From Paramarasmius palmivorus (taxonomy: Eukaryota; Basidiomycota; Agaricomycetes; Agaricales; Marasmiaceae), in NCBI GenBank assembly GCA_037176845.1, contig JAYKXP010000046.1:1-64000 (forward strand): a DNA stretch of 64,000 bases, read 5' to 3'. The first letter of the stretch is position 1. Each line of letters begins with the position of its first letter. The notes under the pieces are model-generated. The model had not been told where the DNA came from and did no database searches. It was given only the letters and a program-made list of their open reading frames with translations. Positions 35,987 to 47,415 of this stretch are shown here, piece after piece. The position numbers and the translations under genes were made by a program.

Positions 35987-37164
35987 ATGCGACCTCTGTT
36001 CATTGGGCTGTTGGGCTCGATTCTTGGAGCACCCTTAGTCTCAACCTCAGCAAATCCATTCCCTAGAGATGACGCGTCCAAAATAGCACCCAAAGTTTTC
36101 ATCTTCAGCATGGTGTGTCTTTGTGGTGAAGATTTATCGCGCTCCACACTCACATGTACTCTCCTTGCAGTTTAGTAGCGAAGTGGATGTGTGGTACAAC
36201 ATCCCAGAATTCAACCTACTGGAACAGAACATTCACCGTGCCCGGCTTCTCTCCCCGATACCCTGCTGCTCATTGTACCAACGACGGGTCCATTTGCGAG
36301 CTCGTCACAGGCGAGGCAGAGGTTAATGCAGCAGCAACCATCTCCGCACTCGTCTATTCCTCGATATTCGACCTCAAAGAAACATATTTCCTCATCGCCG
36401 GTATTTCCGGAATCAACCCAAAGCATGGTACTATTGGCTCCGTGACGTTCGCTCGTTTCGCCATCCAAGTAGCTCTTCAACACGAAATCGACGCTCGAGA
36501 AATGCCGGCAGATTGGGCTGCGGGCTATTTTCCCCTAGGGGCCAGTTCACCAACGCAATACCCCGTGAACATTTACGGAACCGAAGTCTTTGAGGTGAAC
36601 GACAACCTCCGACAATTAGCGTTTAGCCTTGCTCAGAAAGCGACCCTAAACGATTCTGCTGCCGCACAAGCCTATCGTGCAAACTATAATATGTTCGGTA
36701 TCGCTGCAGAAGCGCCAACATTCGCACTTTGTGATACCGCAACATCCGATAACTACTGGCACGGCGCGATACTAGCTGAAGCGTTCGAGAACACCACAAC
36801 ACTTTTCACCAACAGTACAGGCGTATACTGTTCCACTCAACAAGAGGACAACGCGACGCTGGAGGTTCTCTTACGAGGAACCCTAGCTGGTCTCGTCGAT
36901 TTCTCGCGCATCATTATCATGCGGACTGCTTCCAACTTTGACCGCCCACATCCCGGTCAGACGCCAATTGGGAGTCTGTTGGCCGATTCTGGAGGCTTTT
37001 CGATAGGGACTGCGAATATTTATCACGCTGGGGTTAAGGTGGTACAAGGTATCATTGAAGAATGGGAGAGCCGGTATAAGGCAGGGGTCAAGCCTGACAA
37101 CTACATTGGGGACATTCTAGGATCACTGGGAGGAACACCAGGTTTTGGTAGGCCATCTCTGTGA
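35987..37164 (+). CDS. Purine nucleoside permease-family protein (NUP), copy 2
   Basis: Paralogue of the gene at 24.0 kb with the same two-exon layout (35987-36112; 36171-37164) and an intron at the identical codon (after the Met of FIFSM / FILNM). It has a signal-like leader (MRPLFIGLLGSILGAPLVST). Conserved blocks: VDVWYNIPEFNLLEQN, FTVPGFSPRYPAAHC, TGEAEVNAAATISALV, IYGTEVFEVND, CDTATSDNYWHGAILAEAFE and GVKPDNYIGDILGSLGG. One extra base near 36234 (ATTCACC where copy 1 has ATTACC) breaks the frame right after LLEQN. The remaining 320 codons are open, so an indel error or a recent null allele is likelier than old decay. Confidence 0.87.
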
Positions 37165-37653
37165 TTCTGGCCGTGTCTGGAGAACTTTCAAGAGGAAGCG
37201 AGGTGTGGTGAGTTTGTCACGGTTACATGAAGGATATGCAACTCACTGGCATTCTCGATAGGTATGGCGTGATTTGTAATGTCGGATCTGTAGAATTAAT
37301 AACGTTAATGAACGCTCATCGAGACGGCTTGTCGTATTTTGTATCAAATTCGGAAGCTCGCTCCCCGCCCAAAACCGGAAGTCCATGTGCTTCTTCCAGA
37401 GTAGAACGCGGAATAGTTTTCGTTTCTGTAGGTACTAGGTAGTAGCAAACCTGCTCAATTATGATTCTTCTGCATGCAGCGTCCTTTGGAAGCAGAATTG
37501 TTCAGTTCGCTTCTTGAGAGTTCGGTAATTCCAATCGTTCTAGGTCGGTACCTCAAAAGAGATATCATGTGGTGAGAGCGAGAACGTGGGCGCTTGCTTA
37601 ACCCCTTCACCTTTGCTTCTTTCCATATCGTTGTAACCACCAGCATCACAATC

Positions 37654-39287
37654 ATGACTTCAGTGACACAAATTCAGCTACCTGAGGAACTTCTTCTGCA
37701 AATATTTGAATTTCTCCAGACCAGATCCCTTCTCAACCTCTGCCTCGTCTCCAAACCTTTCTACAAGATAGCCCTTCCTCCCATCTACCAGAGTATATCA
37801 ATCTGGTTCGACAAGCCCAGGCGGTCGGTAATCGGTCTCAAAACACTTGCAAGCAATGATATGGCGTCTCAATCTGTGCGGAAATTGTGTATGTGAGTAG
37901 TAACAGTTAATCGATTCGGTTCATATACTGATTCTCTGAAGCTACACCACTGCTACGCATAGCTATTACGCTCATGGTCCTCCGATTCGTACCATGCTCA
38001 GATCTTTCCTCCGCCTGATCTCACGGGTGATATCCCGACTCTCAAACCTGACGCTGCTCTGCATCGAAGACAGTCACAAGGAGGGGGTTTTCGCCCAATG
38101 CGCCCTCGATTTATGCACATCCACTTCTCTTCGCACCTTCCAAATGGAAATTGAGAGTCACACGTACGAGCGTGGTCTCTCTGATTTCTTAACGCGACAC
38201 CATGGGACCCTCGAGAAACTGGAAGTGATTTCGTCGGACCGTAGAACGATCTGTTCACTAAACAGATTGGGGACAGACGTTACATTTCCATCTCTCAAAC
38301 GTATACTCATAACCTCGCCTTGTACGTGCACTCTACTTCTCAAGCACACCTTCCCATATCTATCATCCGCGAAGTTTATCTTTGAGAGTGCACAATTTGG
38401 GTCTGAAGAAGGGGCTGCCTTGGCTCGTGACATCACTGAATGGGCCCGAGGACAAGGGGAAACAGGGTCTCTCAGAGAATTGATAGTGTTATTCAGGAGT
38501 GGAAGCGTCGACAGTGTTCGTTTGATAGACGAAATATCGTCTACTATTCCATCCCTCGAACACTTATCGGTCACAATAACGGACTTCTATGACTTCTATG
38601 GTATTACGACGTTAAAAGCCGAGGTAGGTGCCTTCTTTTCCTCTCTTCTACAATCAGCTTTGATTATCCAATGCTTCAGGCACACCAAATCATGACACGG
38701 GTGGGTGACATCCTTGCCAGGATGCCCAAACTACGTGAGCTTCATTGGTCGGAAAAGTGTTACGGACGACACACGGACCTTTCCTTAACGTCCGTGTGCG
38801 AAGACATGAAACTGGTGCAGCTCTATGGGGAGAAATGTCCTTCTCTGATGATATGCGAAATCCCCGGTCTGTCACGGTTCCATTCTGTAGTTTTCTATAT
38901 TCTCCAGAGAACTCAACCGTCTGTTCCGCAGGGGTATCGTATGCTTGGACACGGATTGTCGACAGCGCATGGGTGCCGCATTCGCTGAACTGGTTCGTCA
39001 AACTTCTCGACAATGAAATGTATCCTGCATTGGGTGTTTTATTGCACCATGCAGAACGTCTTTCAACTTCTCCTGATGTCACACGGTTTCTCGAGCAATT
39101 CCGGTTGGCGGAAACCCACGACGAGGATAGCATAGTTGACCTCATCGCGGTGATGGTGTATCTCGATATTTTCGAGCACGTCCATCAAGGGAGGGACTAT
39201 AAGGGTTATAAAGGTGCAATAGAGTATGCATCTCGAATCCGGAGAATACTGCCTACAGTAAAGATAAAGACTTTATGGGATATATAA
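37654..39287 (+). CDS. F-box protein with LRR-like tail
   Basis: Opens with a clear F-box: TQIQLPEELLLQIFEFLQTR, then SLLNLCLVSKPFYKIALPPIY. Predicted Skp1-binding substrate receptor of an SCF ubiquitin ligase. A short intron follows SVRKLC; a long exon (37990-38620) then has leucine-spaced segments (LSNLTLLCIED, GTLEKLEVISSD, TFPSLKRILITS, IPSLEHLSVTIT) typical of irregular LRR-like repeats. Another intron precedes AHQIMTRVGDILARMPKLRELHW. A last intron leads to GVSYAWTRIVDSAWVPHSLNWFVKLLDN and the C-terminus TVKIKTLWDI with TAA at 39285. Length about 480 residues, normal for mushroom F-box proteins. Substrate unknown. Confidence 0.75.
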
Positions 39288-39812
39288 ATGGAATTTACCG
39301 CTGTTGACGAGTGCGATGCGCCTAGCTTCGCGCGTTTGGCCTGTTAAACTCTAAAACCCATCACTACATCCTAGTCATCCATGTCTTCGTCGTGCTCGTC
39401 TATGTATGAACCTGAACCCGAGGAAAGTGCAGGTAAGAGGATCACAGTTCACTAAAAGGTCCGATTCTGGTGAGAGTAAAAGTCGTAGGGGGAAAAGTTG
39501 GGAAAAAGACCTTATGCGCAATCCTAGACGGTAGGGTAAGAGCCACCTGGAACGACACAGTTTTAGCCTTTTAGGACCAGTTAAGTCGGTCCACAATGAG
39601 GGTAAAAATGGCCAATCCGATCCTGGTAAGGGTAAAACAGGCAAAAAAAGGTCGAACAAAGGTCGAGGGTAAAAAGGGCGATTTTCGGATCGGACCTTTC
39701 GGCAGGTCGCATGTGACGCCGAAAGTTCCGAGGCTGGGCGCTCGCTCTCTATCTTATACCACTACCACCACTTTCACTCTTACTAGCCTCACTCCGCCCT
39801 GCAATTAAGACC

Positions 39813-40543
39813 ATGTCGATGTCAGCCACTCAGGCCAAAACTAAGATTCCAATACCTGGTGAAGATTTGACTTTGGAAGAAATGAATGAGGTGTGTCCAA
39901 CTGTAGTACTTGTCCAGGGCATTGATTTTCCTTCACCATCACCAGACGCTTTCTCTCAAGTATATTCTCAAACACCAACCCTTCGAAGATCTGCCCCTTC
40001 AATATTATCCGAATCCTTCCTACAACCACAAACCTCCCATTTTCGACTACGGCGTCGCGCTAACTGCCGACCAAATCATGGATTATGGTCGAAAGACTGG
40101 AATTATACCTGCAGACATGGACCACTTGACAGCGTCTCACTGTACTGCTGTATATGGAGACATCTGCCGAACGTTCAACAATCGTTTCAACCTATGGATT
40201 CCAGGCAAAAAGGTTGACATTGATACTCCGTACATCAAAGAACGCGTCCTTCTGTTCAAGGTCTCCACGAATTACGACTTTCGAATTCCAGAGGACAAAG
40301 TCTTTGATCTTTTGGATAACATGGAGCAGGTGCTCGGTTTGCCCGCAAAGTGGTACGTCAGTAATGACAACAGGAAGCTCAAGCGCAGCTATCGCATCCG
40401 TGTTCCACCTGGTAAGTTGCCTAGTATCTCATCTCTATTCTTTAACAAAGTTTTGTGCTTTGGATCCAGAAACCAATGTTGAGCCGACGAGACCACAGGT
40501 TCAAAAAATTCGGAAGCCCCCCGCGACAAGGAATGATATTTAA
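39813..40543 (+). CDS. Conserved hypothetical protein
   Basis: Three exons join cleanly. Exon 1 is MSMSATQAKTKIPIPGEDLT to EEMNE. A GTGTGT..CAG intron leads in frame to TLSLKYILKHQPFEDLPLQY. The main exon contains VALTADQIMDYGRKTGIIPAD, FNNRFNLWIPGKKVDID and KVFDLLDNMEQVLGLPAKWY. A last intron (about 40413-40470) leads to TNVEPTRPQVQKIRKPP and the stop at 40541. Product about 205 residues, soluble, no recognised domain or catalytic motif. Upstream (39.45-39.72 kb) is a purine-rich stretch with repeated GGTAAAA / AGGTC motifs that may form part of its promoter. Confidence 0.6.
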
Positions 40544-40944
40544 ACCCCTTCCTAAGCCTTCGGTGCTCTCCTTACTACCTCATGTGCTCGTACTGTATGC
40601 CGACGGATTCAAGCTCGTGGTATGGGCTAAAGCGGTTCAGGGCTTCATGACAGCCAAGGATTGTGCAAGAGCTGGGAGTAGCCTACCACCACTCTCAGGA
40701 GGATATCAAGATTCAAGTCTGAGGATGATCGTGTATGAGATTTCGGATAGTCTGCATGTTGTTGTGTTCAATGTTTGTTAATTCATGTGCGATATACTAT
40801 TACTACGAGTGCGAAATCGTGGAATTCGAAGCGTCAGAGAGAAAACCCTTTACCATGTTCACGTGTCGTTGCTTGAACTTCGACGCGTCGAAGCTCGAAA
40901 GGCGAACTTTATCTCTTTACCTTCATCTTCTCTATGCTTAGCCC

Positions 40945-42486
40945 ATGAATGAGGAAGCACCGCCGGTCGGTTGATACCTTTTTGTCTTCACTAGCAGATC
41001 TCAATTAGCTGCTCCAGGTTTTGAAAGCATCAGTACACGATGTCCGGCACTTCACTTCGCTGCTTCGAGGTGTCAATTTTGCAAATGTCTGTTAGAGGCT
41101 CGATGAAACAAATCGCAGATTCTGATATGTAGTCCATAAAGCGTGCTACAGTAACCATAACGGGCAGAGGGCTAGTCGTGATCGTTGAAGAAGCTCGAAC
41201 GCTTTTAGGTGCGCAATCATCCATGACCTGCGAACACTGTTGCTCATGTTGGGGCATAGGAACGGCTTATGTTTTTGCCGATGTTTTTGATGAATACGAA
41301 TACCACCCTGAGGATCAAGAAGGACAATCCGCTCATAATAAAGAAGACGAGGAGGTACTCGAGGAAGACCCGGATGAACAGAAAGCCACGGCATTTGAAC
41401 TACCCTTAAACACGCTCATCGAGTGCTTAAACATCTTCGGAACGGCTGGAGGCTCGGGAGGTGGAGGGAAAAGTCCTGCAATGGAAAGCACCTGGTGAAG
41501 AGCCAGACGAGAGTGGAGATGAGGCAGATGGAAATGGGCGTCGAAGACGACAGGGTGCTAATGGTGGCAGCTTGGACCAATTCTTTGGGAGGTCTGATAA
41601 GAGGACGAGTATGAGGATGACTTACATGGGCACTGGATATCCATTGACGTTGCTAATGTAAGTGGCATTTTGGTCAACTCGTAGACTAATACCTCTCAGA
41701 CACAGGTTCTAGTGCGGAAGACGCATCTGGTCCGACCACGACATGCGAGATTGCTACATTCGAGGCTGAACCTCATTTGGAACTGCCTTTTGACTCTGAG
41801 AATATGTACAGTTGTTTCTTTATGTGGTGTACTGAGGCTCACTTTCGTTCGGCCCAGGAAGCTCAAAATCATACTGAAGGTTCGCGAGAATGCTCTTTTT
41901 CTCGCTTCATGGGCTCATCTTTTCTTTCAGTCCTCGTGGCTTAAGGAGGCTTTATCAGAGATTGATTCATCTTGTGACAAGTTGTCTTTCTTTGGGTATC
42001 CTCCAGAGAACACCAACGTCGAAGGCATGACAACAAAGCAAAAACAAAAGGCAAACATGAAGAGCCCTATTTTTCGGATACAAGCAGAAGGAACGTTTGG
42101 TACTACGGAGGTAGGTCTCTTCGATTCGCATACTTCGAGGGTTAATGTTGTTCTAGATGGAATATTACAATGATAGAGACGTGTTGGAAACCTTTGAATG
42201 TCCAAGTCCTGTTAGCTTCAGGTCGGTACCACCTTGCAAGCCGGGCATCGGTGCTAACGACCACTTGTTTAGCTATCGCTTTTCTCACATAACCCGCGCA
42301 ATGCGAGCGCTCCAAACTTCAGTCAAAGCTTCTCTCCGAATCGACCAAGAAGGTTTATTGAGTCTTCAGTTCCTGATGCCTACTCAGTCAACGAGAAAGC
42401 ATGGTGCAGTTACCGGAAAGACAAACTTTATCGAGTTTCGCGTAAGCTCGTCGTTGCTTGCTATACGTTCCGTTAGTGACGAATAA
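40945..42486 (+). CDS. rad1: RAD1-type subunit of the 9-1-1 checkpoint clamp
   Basis: PCNA-like clamp subunit loaded at damaged DNA to activate the checkpoint. A short first exon (MNEEAPP) splices to VLKASVHDVRHFTSLLRGVNF. Then come RATVTITGRGLVVIVEEART and GTAYVFADVFDEYEYH, which align with the Rad1 N-terminal fold. FELPLNTLIECLNIFGTAGG matches the conserved LLDCLSIFG region. MRMTYMGTGYPLTLLM, KIILKSSWLKEALSEIDSS, FRIQAEGTFGTTE, ITRAMRALQTSVKASLRIDQEGLLSLQF and NFIEFR complete the C-terminal half. Between the halves is a long acidic and Gly/Arg-rich insert (DEYEYH to SLDQFFGR). A one-base shift may lie near 41462 in a GGGAAAAG run. At least five introns. Confidence 0.82.
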
Positions 42487-42661
42487 CGTTAGTGTTTGGC
42501 CTTGGACGATGAAGTTTGATGGGAGATTCTGTTTCAAATGGGCATGGTGAGGGTGGAACCGGTGGTGTTTTGTATAACTGCATTGGAAGGATTCTCAGCG
42601 CTTGTTCGGGCGTTCAAGTAGTTCACACGCCCTTTTTTCCCCAAATCTCCACCATCTCACC

Positions 42662-43902
42662 ATGTCTGAGCTACCTGCCGCCAACAAGGTAGAGTTGGGG
42701 GCTAGCTCACTTACTGTATACCATCATCTGCCTTGATCTTGAACGTGACTCCAAGACGAAAAAGGAGCTAATACAATCGAGGGTGCTCGGCTACCTGATC
42801 CTTCATACACCTCCTATCGCTCTTCACGAACTTGAACAAGCAATCCATTCATGTAAGGGTGACCGCAACGCCTTGTTGAAGCTCGGAGAATCTTTTATCA
42901 ATTATTTCATTCGTCCATGTACGTTTTAAGTATTATAATTCGCCGAAGGAAACTGAACCGATTGCTACGTATGTAGTCAAGAAGTATAAAGGGCGTACGC
43001 CTGTGTCTTCGTACCATTCCAGTCGTTCTTCATCCGATGAAGGTGTGGATATCATGATGGCCGAAATCAAGGAAGCACCGAAGGATCACCGGGAGGCAAA
43101 GAGGCAGGTGAGTAGTCTACTAGTATTTCCAAGGCTATCGCAAACTAAAGCTTTTCCTATGCCCAGGCTCTCATTAGAGATGGTTTCAGATGTGTCGCGA
43201 CAGGGATATATGACCTGAAGGCTTGGGACGTACCAGGCATGGATGAAGCAACAATACGTGAAGCAGGAGCCGTTTACACACGATGTGCTCATATTGTACC
43301 ACAATTCGGCTATTTTAACATGACTATTGATACTGAAAAGGTATTTCAGTATCCTCCCGATGTTCAAGTTTTTTGCTGAACTTATTCTTCCTCAAAAGGA
43401 CTTTTCCGCCTCAGTGTTGGCAGTCTTACAGTGTTTCGGCTACGACCTGAGCAAGTTGGATGGTACTGGAGTGCACTCTTTGTCCAACGTCATGACGATG
43501 CAATACGACCCGCGCCGTTTCTTCGATGAATTGAAAATCTGGTTCGAGGCAACGGTGAGCAGTATCCCTCATCGTACAGGCCAGGAAACTGACGGCGCGC
43601 TATAGGAAGTCAAGGATTGCTATTGTATTAAGACCGTCCCCAGAGTCCATTACGGCTTTCTCAAACAGAAGATAGTGTTTTCATCAACACCCAACCTACC
43701 CGCTCCTTCTCCAGGACTATTGGCGTTGCATGCAACCTGCGCTAAGGTTGCACATTTCTCAGGGGCAGGCCAACACATTGACGAGCTTGACGAGGATACG
43801 GAAGGATTGCCCGTGTTGGCCAACGACGGAGGGTCTTTCGACATTCTGAACAATGCACTTTGGCGTTCGTTGGGCTCAATATCTTCTTCCATTGCATCAT
43901 AG
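42662..43902 (+). CDS. HNH-endonuclease-domain protein (HNH_2-like)
   Basis: Exons: MSELPAANK; TKKELIQSRVLGYLILHTPP to FINYFIRP; KKYKGRTPVSSYHSSRSSSD to DHREAKRQ; ALIRDGFRCVATGIYDLKAW to MTIDTEK; then DFSASVLAVLQCFGYDLSKL, EVKDCYCIKTVPRVH and PSPGLLALHATCAKVAHFSGA. Blocks RDGFRCVATGIYD, RCAHIVPQ and LSNVMTMQYDPRRFFD correspond to the cysteine, HIxP and asparagine-histidine positions of the HNH_2 fold found in hundreds of mushroom proteins. The usual second catalytic His (N..NLxxLC/H) is replaced by a MQYD stretch, so nuclease activity is uncertain. All introns keep the frame; TAG at 43900. Cellular role unknown. Confidence 0.78.
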
Positions 43903-43909
43903 ACCAAAA

Positions 43910-44340
43910 AGGTATGTCCTTTTTCAGTTAGCTGCTGCGAACGGATAGGCCAGTACAAACAAAAGTATGCAAGTGCTTGACATCTCTTCTACTTATGTCC
44001 CGTTAATGCCACCTGTTAGTGTCTGGCCTTCAGGCAAAGAAGTCCGACAGAACATCCCGTTTCGAGTTATCTTCTTCGACGGATCCGATGGTTCTATGAA
44101 ACTTTGTTCTCTTCTCGCCGCTCGCCGATCTTGCTTGCTTGGCTGACATATCCTTTCCGGTGTCACTGCTTACATCTAACAGTCAGATATCTAGGATTCT
44201 ACAACATGGGAATTGTATCATCTACAACAATCGTGTTTGGTTAGCTGTAAAAGGGTATTGTATGGAAACATCTAATTGTCATTATAGGTCGTAAGACTCG
44301 ATTGACAGCCCGCTTCAGCTGAATGACGTTGACTCCAGCC
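43910..44340. other. Intergenic, tail-to-tail genes
   Basis: Between the HNH gene (+) and the membrane protein gene (-). No gene recognised. Confidence 0.4.
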
Positions 44341-44345
44341 GATAT

Positions 44346-45421
44346 CTACTGTGCTTTCATGTTCAGTTCTGTCTCGAATGATAAGCAGGCCGTCTGGCAG
44401 ATGGAAGGGAAGCAAGAACAATACCTTTCTTCAATTTCTGCTGTGTCTCTGAAACTTGTGGAGTCCACGAGGCAGAAAAATTCTTGATAGTCCGAGTAGT
44501 GAAAAGGGTGGCAAGAATCAACGCACACACGGCCCTCGCTGTCTCGGAATCCAAGGCTTCAACCTGCTTTCCCTCGATACCAGAGCCCAAAAGAGTGGCA
44601 ATAAAGTTGTGTGCATCAGCCCAGAAAGGCTGGGCATGTGTAAGGAGGGCGTATAAGCCGGTGATGAGTGGAGCACACCACAAATCGGTGGTAGTCCAGC
44701 CGTAAGGTTGCAGCTCGGGAGGAGTTCGCAACGAGATCGCAGTCGGGTTCATGAAAGACAGCATGTTCGTTAGGAAAAATCCTCCGTTTGCGGTTACCTA
44801 GGAGAAAACAATGAGCTATCATAAGCAAGCTTGAGATCATCAGCCGAAAGAGCCGTACAAGAGAGGCTACGAGAAGAGCCCATGGAGATGCCGACACTTC
44901 TGAGACTGAGCTTGACGTCACAACAGGTGGTATGAGATTGCATAGCAGGTATGAACGCGAGAATCCATCGAATAACGAAAGGGGGAGTTCCATGTTCATG
45001 GTCACTTCCGGAACGCTGGGAAGTATATCGACGATGCCCTGGATTACAGTGTAAAACATCGGAACGGTGCCCGATACTACGAATGAGGGCGGCACCAGCA
45101 ATAGAGGATCTTTACGACAAATTCGTTAGTGTCAAACATTAGGTTACGAACTAGCTGCGTACTAATCACTGCTTCTCCTCCATATACAACCGTAAGCGCG
45201 GTTGCGGCGCTTCTAGCAAATGAGTGAACTTCCACTGCCGTATGTCCGTGAACCTTGACATGTTTCCTGAGCAGATCTTCACGAATTTGCCTCAAAGCGA
45301 TACATAACCGAAAAGCAGCTACGACATCCAACGTGCTGAAAGAAAGCCCAAACCAGGTGAAGGGCGCGACAGGCTGCAGGAGATAGCGAAAGGCTTCGAC
45401 GATGGGGGTCGTAACGGACAT
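44346..45421 (-). CDS. Conserved fungal membrane protein of unknown function
   Basis: Starts at 45421 (MSVTTPIVEAFRYLLQPVAPF), continues LDVVAAFRLCIALRQIRED and a hydrophobic GVPPSFVVSGTVPMFYTVIQ, then SLFDGFSRSYLLCNLIPPVV. A further exon reads VTANGGFFLTNMLSFMNPTA, then PELQPYGWTTTDLWCAPLIT and YALLTHAQPFWADAH. The end, after an intron with donor GTATTG, is ELNMKAQ and TAG at 44346. The PYGWTxTDLWCAPLITGxYALLTHAQPFW block is a strongly conserved signature that I associate with an uncharacterised basidiomycete membrane family. Several hydrophobic segments suggest four or more membrane passes. It is head-to-head with EMC4, 143 bp apart. Confidence 0.65.
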
Positions 45422-45564
45422 GATGGGAAGAGACAAGCAGCACTCGGTAGTAGGCCGAATGCAGCAAGGCGTTTTCATATTAGGCGCTCGTCGCTTATTT
45501 CCCTGTGCACGTGGGCTTTTGTTAGCGCCTTTACCCTCCACGTTCGACGACGACGACGACGAAC
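45422..45564. promoter_or_regulatory. Compact bidirectional promoter
   Basis: Only 143 bp separate the start codons of two divergent membrane-protein genes (45421 minus, 45565 plus), so both promoters must overlap here. A CGACGACGACGACGA tract lies just before the EMC4 start. Confidence 0.5.
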
Positions 45565-46273
45565 ATGTCTTCAAGACTGGATTATGCTTCACTAGAGTCT
45601 TCCTCGAAGTACGTCGCAAAATGCTCATCACAGGTCATTGAAAACTGACCTATGGATAGATGGAGAAACCTACCCACTCCACCAGGCTTCACGAAAGCTT
45701 CAGCCGTATGTTTACACGTTCATGAATGGGCAACAGAAGATGACCGCGAACGATACAGTCCAAAATGACCTCTAAATCCGTTGTGAACTCTCCAAGGCAG
45801 CAGCAGATTAAGCAGGACAGGGCCTGGGATCTTGCTATAACACCCGCAAAGTCATTACCGATGCAAGGATTTATGTTATACATGTCTGGTGGAGGTGTCC
45901 AGATATTCAGCATGGGCATCGTATTTATGCTACTCCTCTCGCCATTCAGAAATATCGCCGGGATAAATAGCGGTGCGTACCTATTTGGTGGTTTAAACAG
46001 TTTTTGAATGTTAATGATACACTTCACCTCTAGCGTTTGCACCTTTTGCACCGCTCGATGCCAAGAACCCGCAATCATTCAGCACACTGACGCTACAGAA
46101 GCTGCTATATATCGGGTGTAACTTGTTGACCCTGGCTGTTGGGTTATGGAAGTGTTCAACAATGGGTCTTCTACCGATGGGAACTGGTGATTGGCTTGCG
46201 TTTGAGACTCGGGGACAAGTACGTGATCACGTGACCTTCTCAACTTTTCCTCTACTCATAGCACTTCCTATAG
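45565..46273 (+). CDS. emc4: ER membrane protein complex subunit 4 (EMC4)
   Basis: EMC inserts and chaperones membrane proteins at the endoplasmic reticulum. The exons read MSSRLDYASLESSSKWRNLP then TPPGFTKASA, followed, after an intron, by QQIKQDRAWDLAITPAKSLP and GFMLYMSGGGVQIFSMGIVF (first membrane helix). After another intron come FAPFAPLDAKNPQSFSTLTL, LLYIGCNLLTLAVGLWKC (second helix) and MGLLPMGTGDWLAFETRG, all diagnostic of EMC4. The last exon is uncertain; a GTACGT donor after ETRGQ leads to a few residues and a stop near 46273. Length about 180 residues, as expected. Confidence 0.85.
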
Positions 46274-46389
46274 CCTCCAGAAATTGCTCTCTTCTAGCTG
46301 CCCTGTATAGTACACAAATTATATTCGGAAATACTATGGTATCAATCACGCCATAAATCCATCTTTTTTGTGGCCTGCCGTCTTCAACA

Positions 46390-47000
46390 TCAAGCCAATA
46401 CAACGTAGATGCCGAGGAGAAGGAACGGCGATTTGGTCCACCTGAACACAACATTCCAATAATACTCGCGATTCAAATTCGCCAACTTCGATTCACCGGT
46501 TGCACATCTGCCGTCTTCGCATCCGGTCATATGCGCAGTTGACCGTAAGGTGATGGCGAAGTTGCAATCCTCAGAAGCCACCTCAAGGCACATTCGAATA
46601 ACTTGATGCATGTCCTCTAGGCGATTGAAGACACGTCCAGCCACCATCACCGTGATAAACCCCGTACATTGACAAGGCATCGTTATCGTTTGAAGGAGAT
46701 AGCTGCTATCCTCTGTTATCTCGGCTCTGGCCTTCTTGGCGCTGTCCACGAAGGAAGTACCCCTTCACAACAATCTTCCCCTAAATCATGCTGATGCCTG
46801 TCTACTTACCGAGATTGTGTCCTCACTACCTGCGCGGTAGATGAGTTCATGCTAACGATGCAACGACACGCCACAGCTATCACCGAATACGGATAAGCAT
46901 GTTTTTTATATCCTTGACAGCTACTCGAAGGGTAGTCTTGTCGGCATAGGGGTAGGCGGGCGCTCTGGGCCTGGCGGTCTTTCCTTTGGTGGCTTGCACT
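46390..47000 (-). CDS. Hypothetical protein, partial gene model
   Basis: The main exon (about 46749-46390) starts in AKKARAEITEDSSYLLQTIT and includes PCQCTGFITVMVAGRVFNRL, EDMHQVIRMCLEVASEDCNF, CEDGRCATGESKL and NREYYWNVVFRWTKSPFLLL. Upstream exons VQATKGKTARPRAPAYPYAD and TTLRVAVKDIKNMLIRI, then SEDTIS, join in frame through short introns. The first exon was not found. No recognised family. The cysteines (CQC, CEDGRC) and a C-terminal hydrophobic end are the only features. Confidence 0.45.
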
Positions 47001-47415
47001 GCCTGGAATTTTAAAGACAGAGAAGATAGATGCCTGCATACGGGGTTCTAACAACACATACAAAAAACTGATGTACAAGATCTGAACTCGACAGGTGCTA
47101 AAGATATACAAGAGACGTATGGGCGAATGTTCTAACCCTGATAGATGAACGAGTCGGGTCAGCTTTACCTCGCTACGAACAAGTCACAAGTGTAGATACC
47201 TACCGGGATAGATGATGTATCAGGTTTTGACCGCAGCGAGACTGCAGGCATCTACATCCTGTTAAATCCTCTGGAAAGAACGGTATTAGTTTCGTTACAT
47301 GCTAGACTTCGTATACCAACTTGGAAGGCTTTGGGTAAGCAGCATCCTGTCGCTTAACGGGGCTTTAGGGAGAAAGGTGAGCCCCGACATCAAAGGAGAG
47401 CACACAACGGACTTA

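Noticed and set aside
39450..39720. Purine-rich stretch with AGGTCCGAT words near both ends, considered as a small inverted-repeat element
   Set aside because: The end match is only about 11 bp and no target duplication was found; promoter-like low complexity is enough to explain it.
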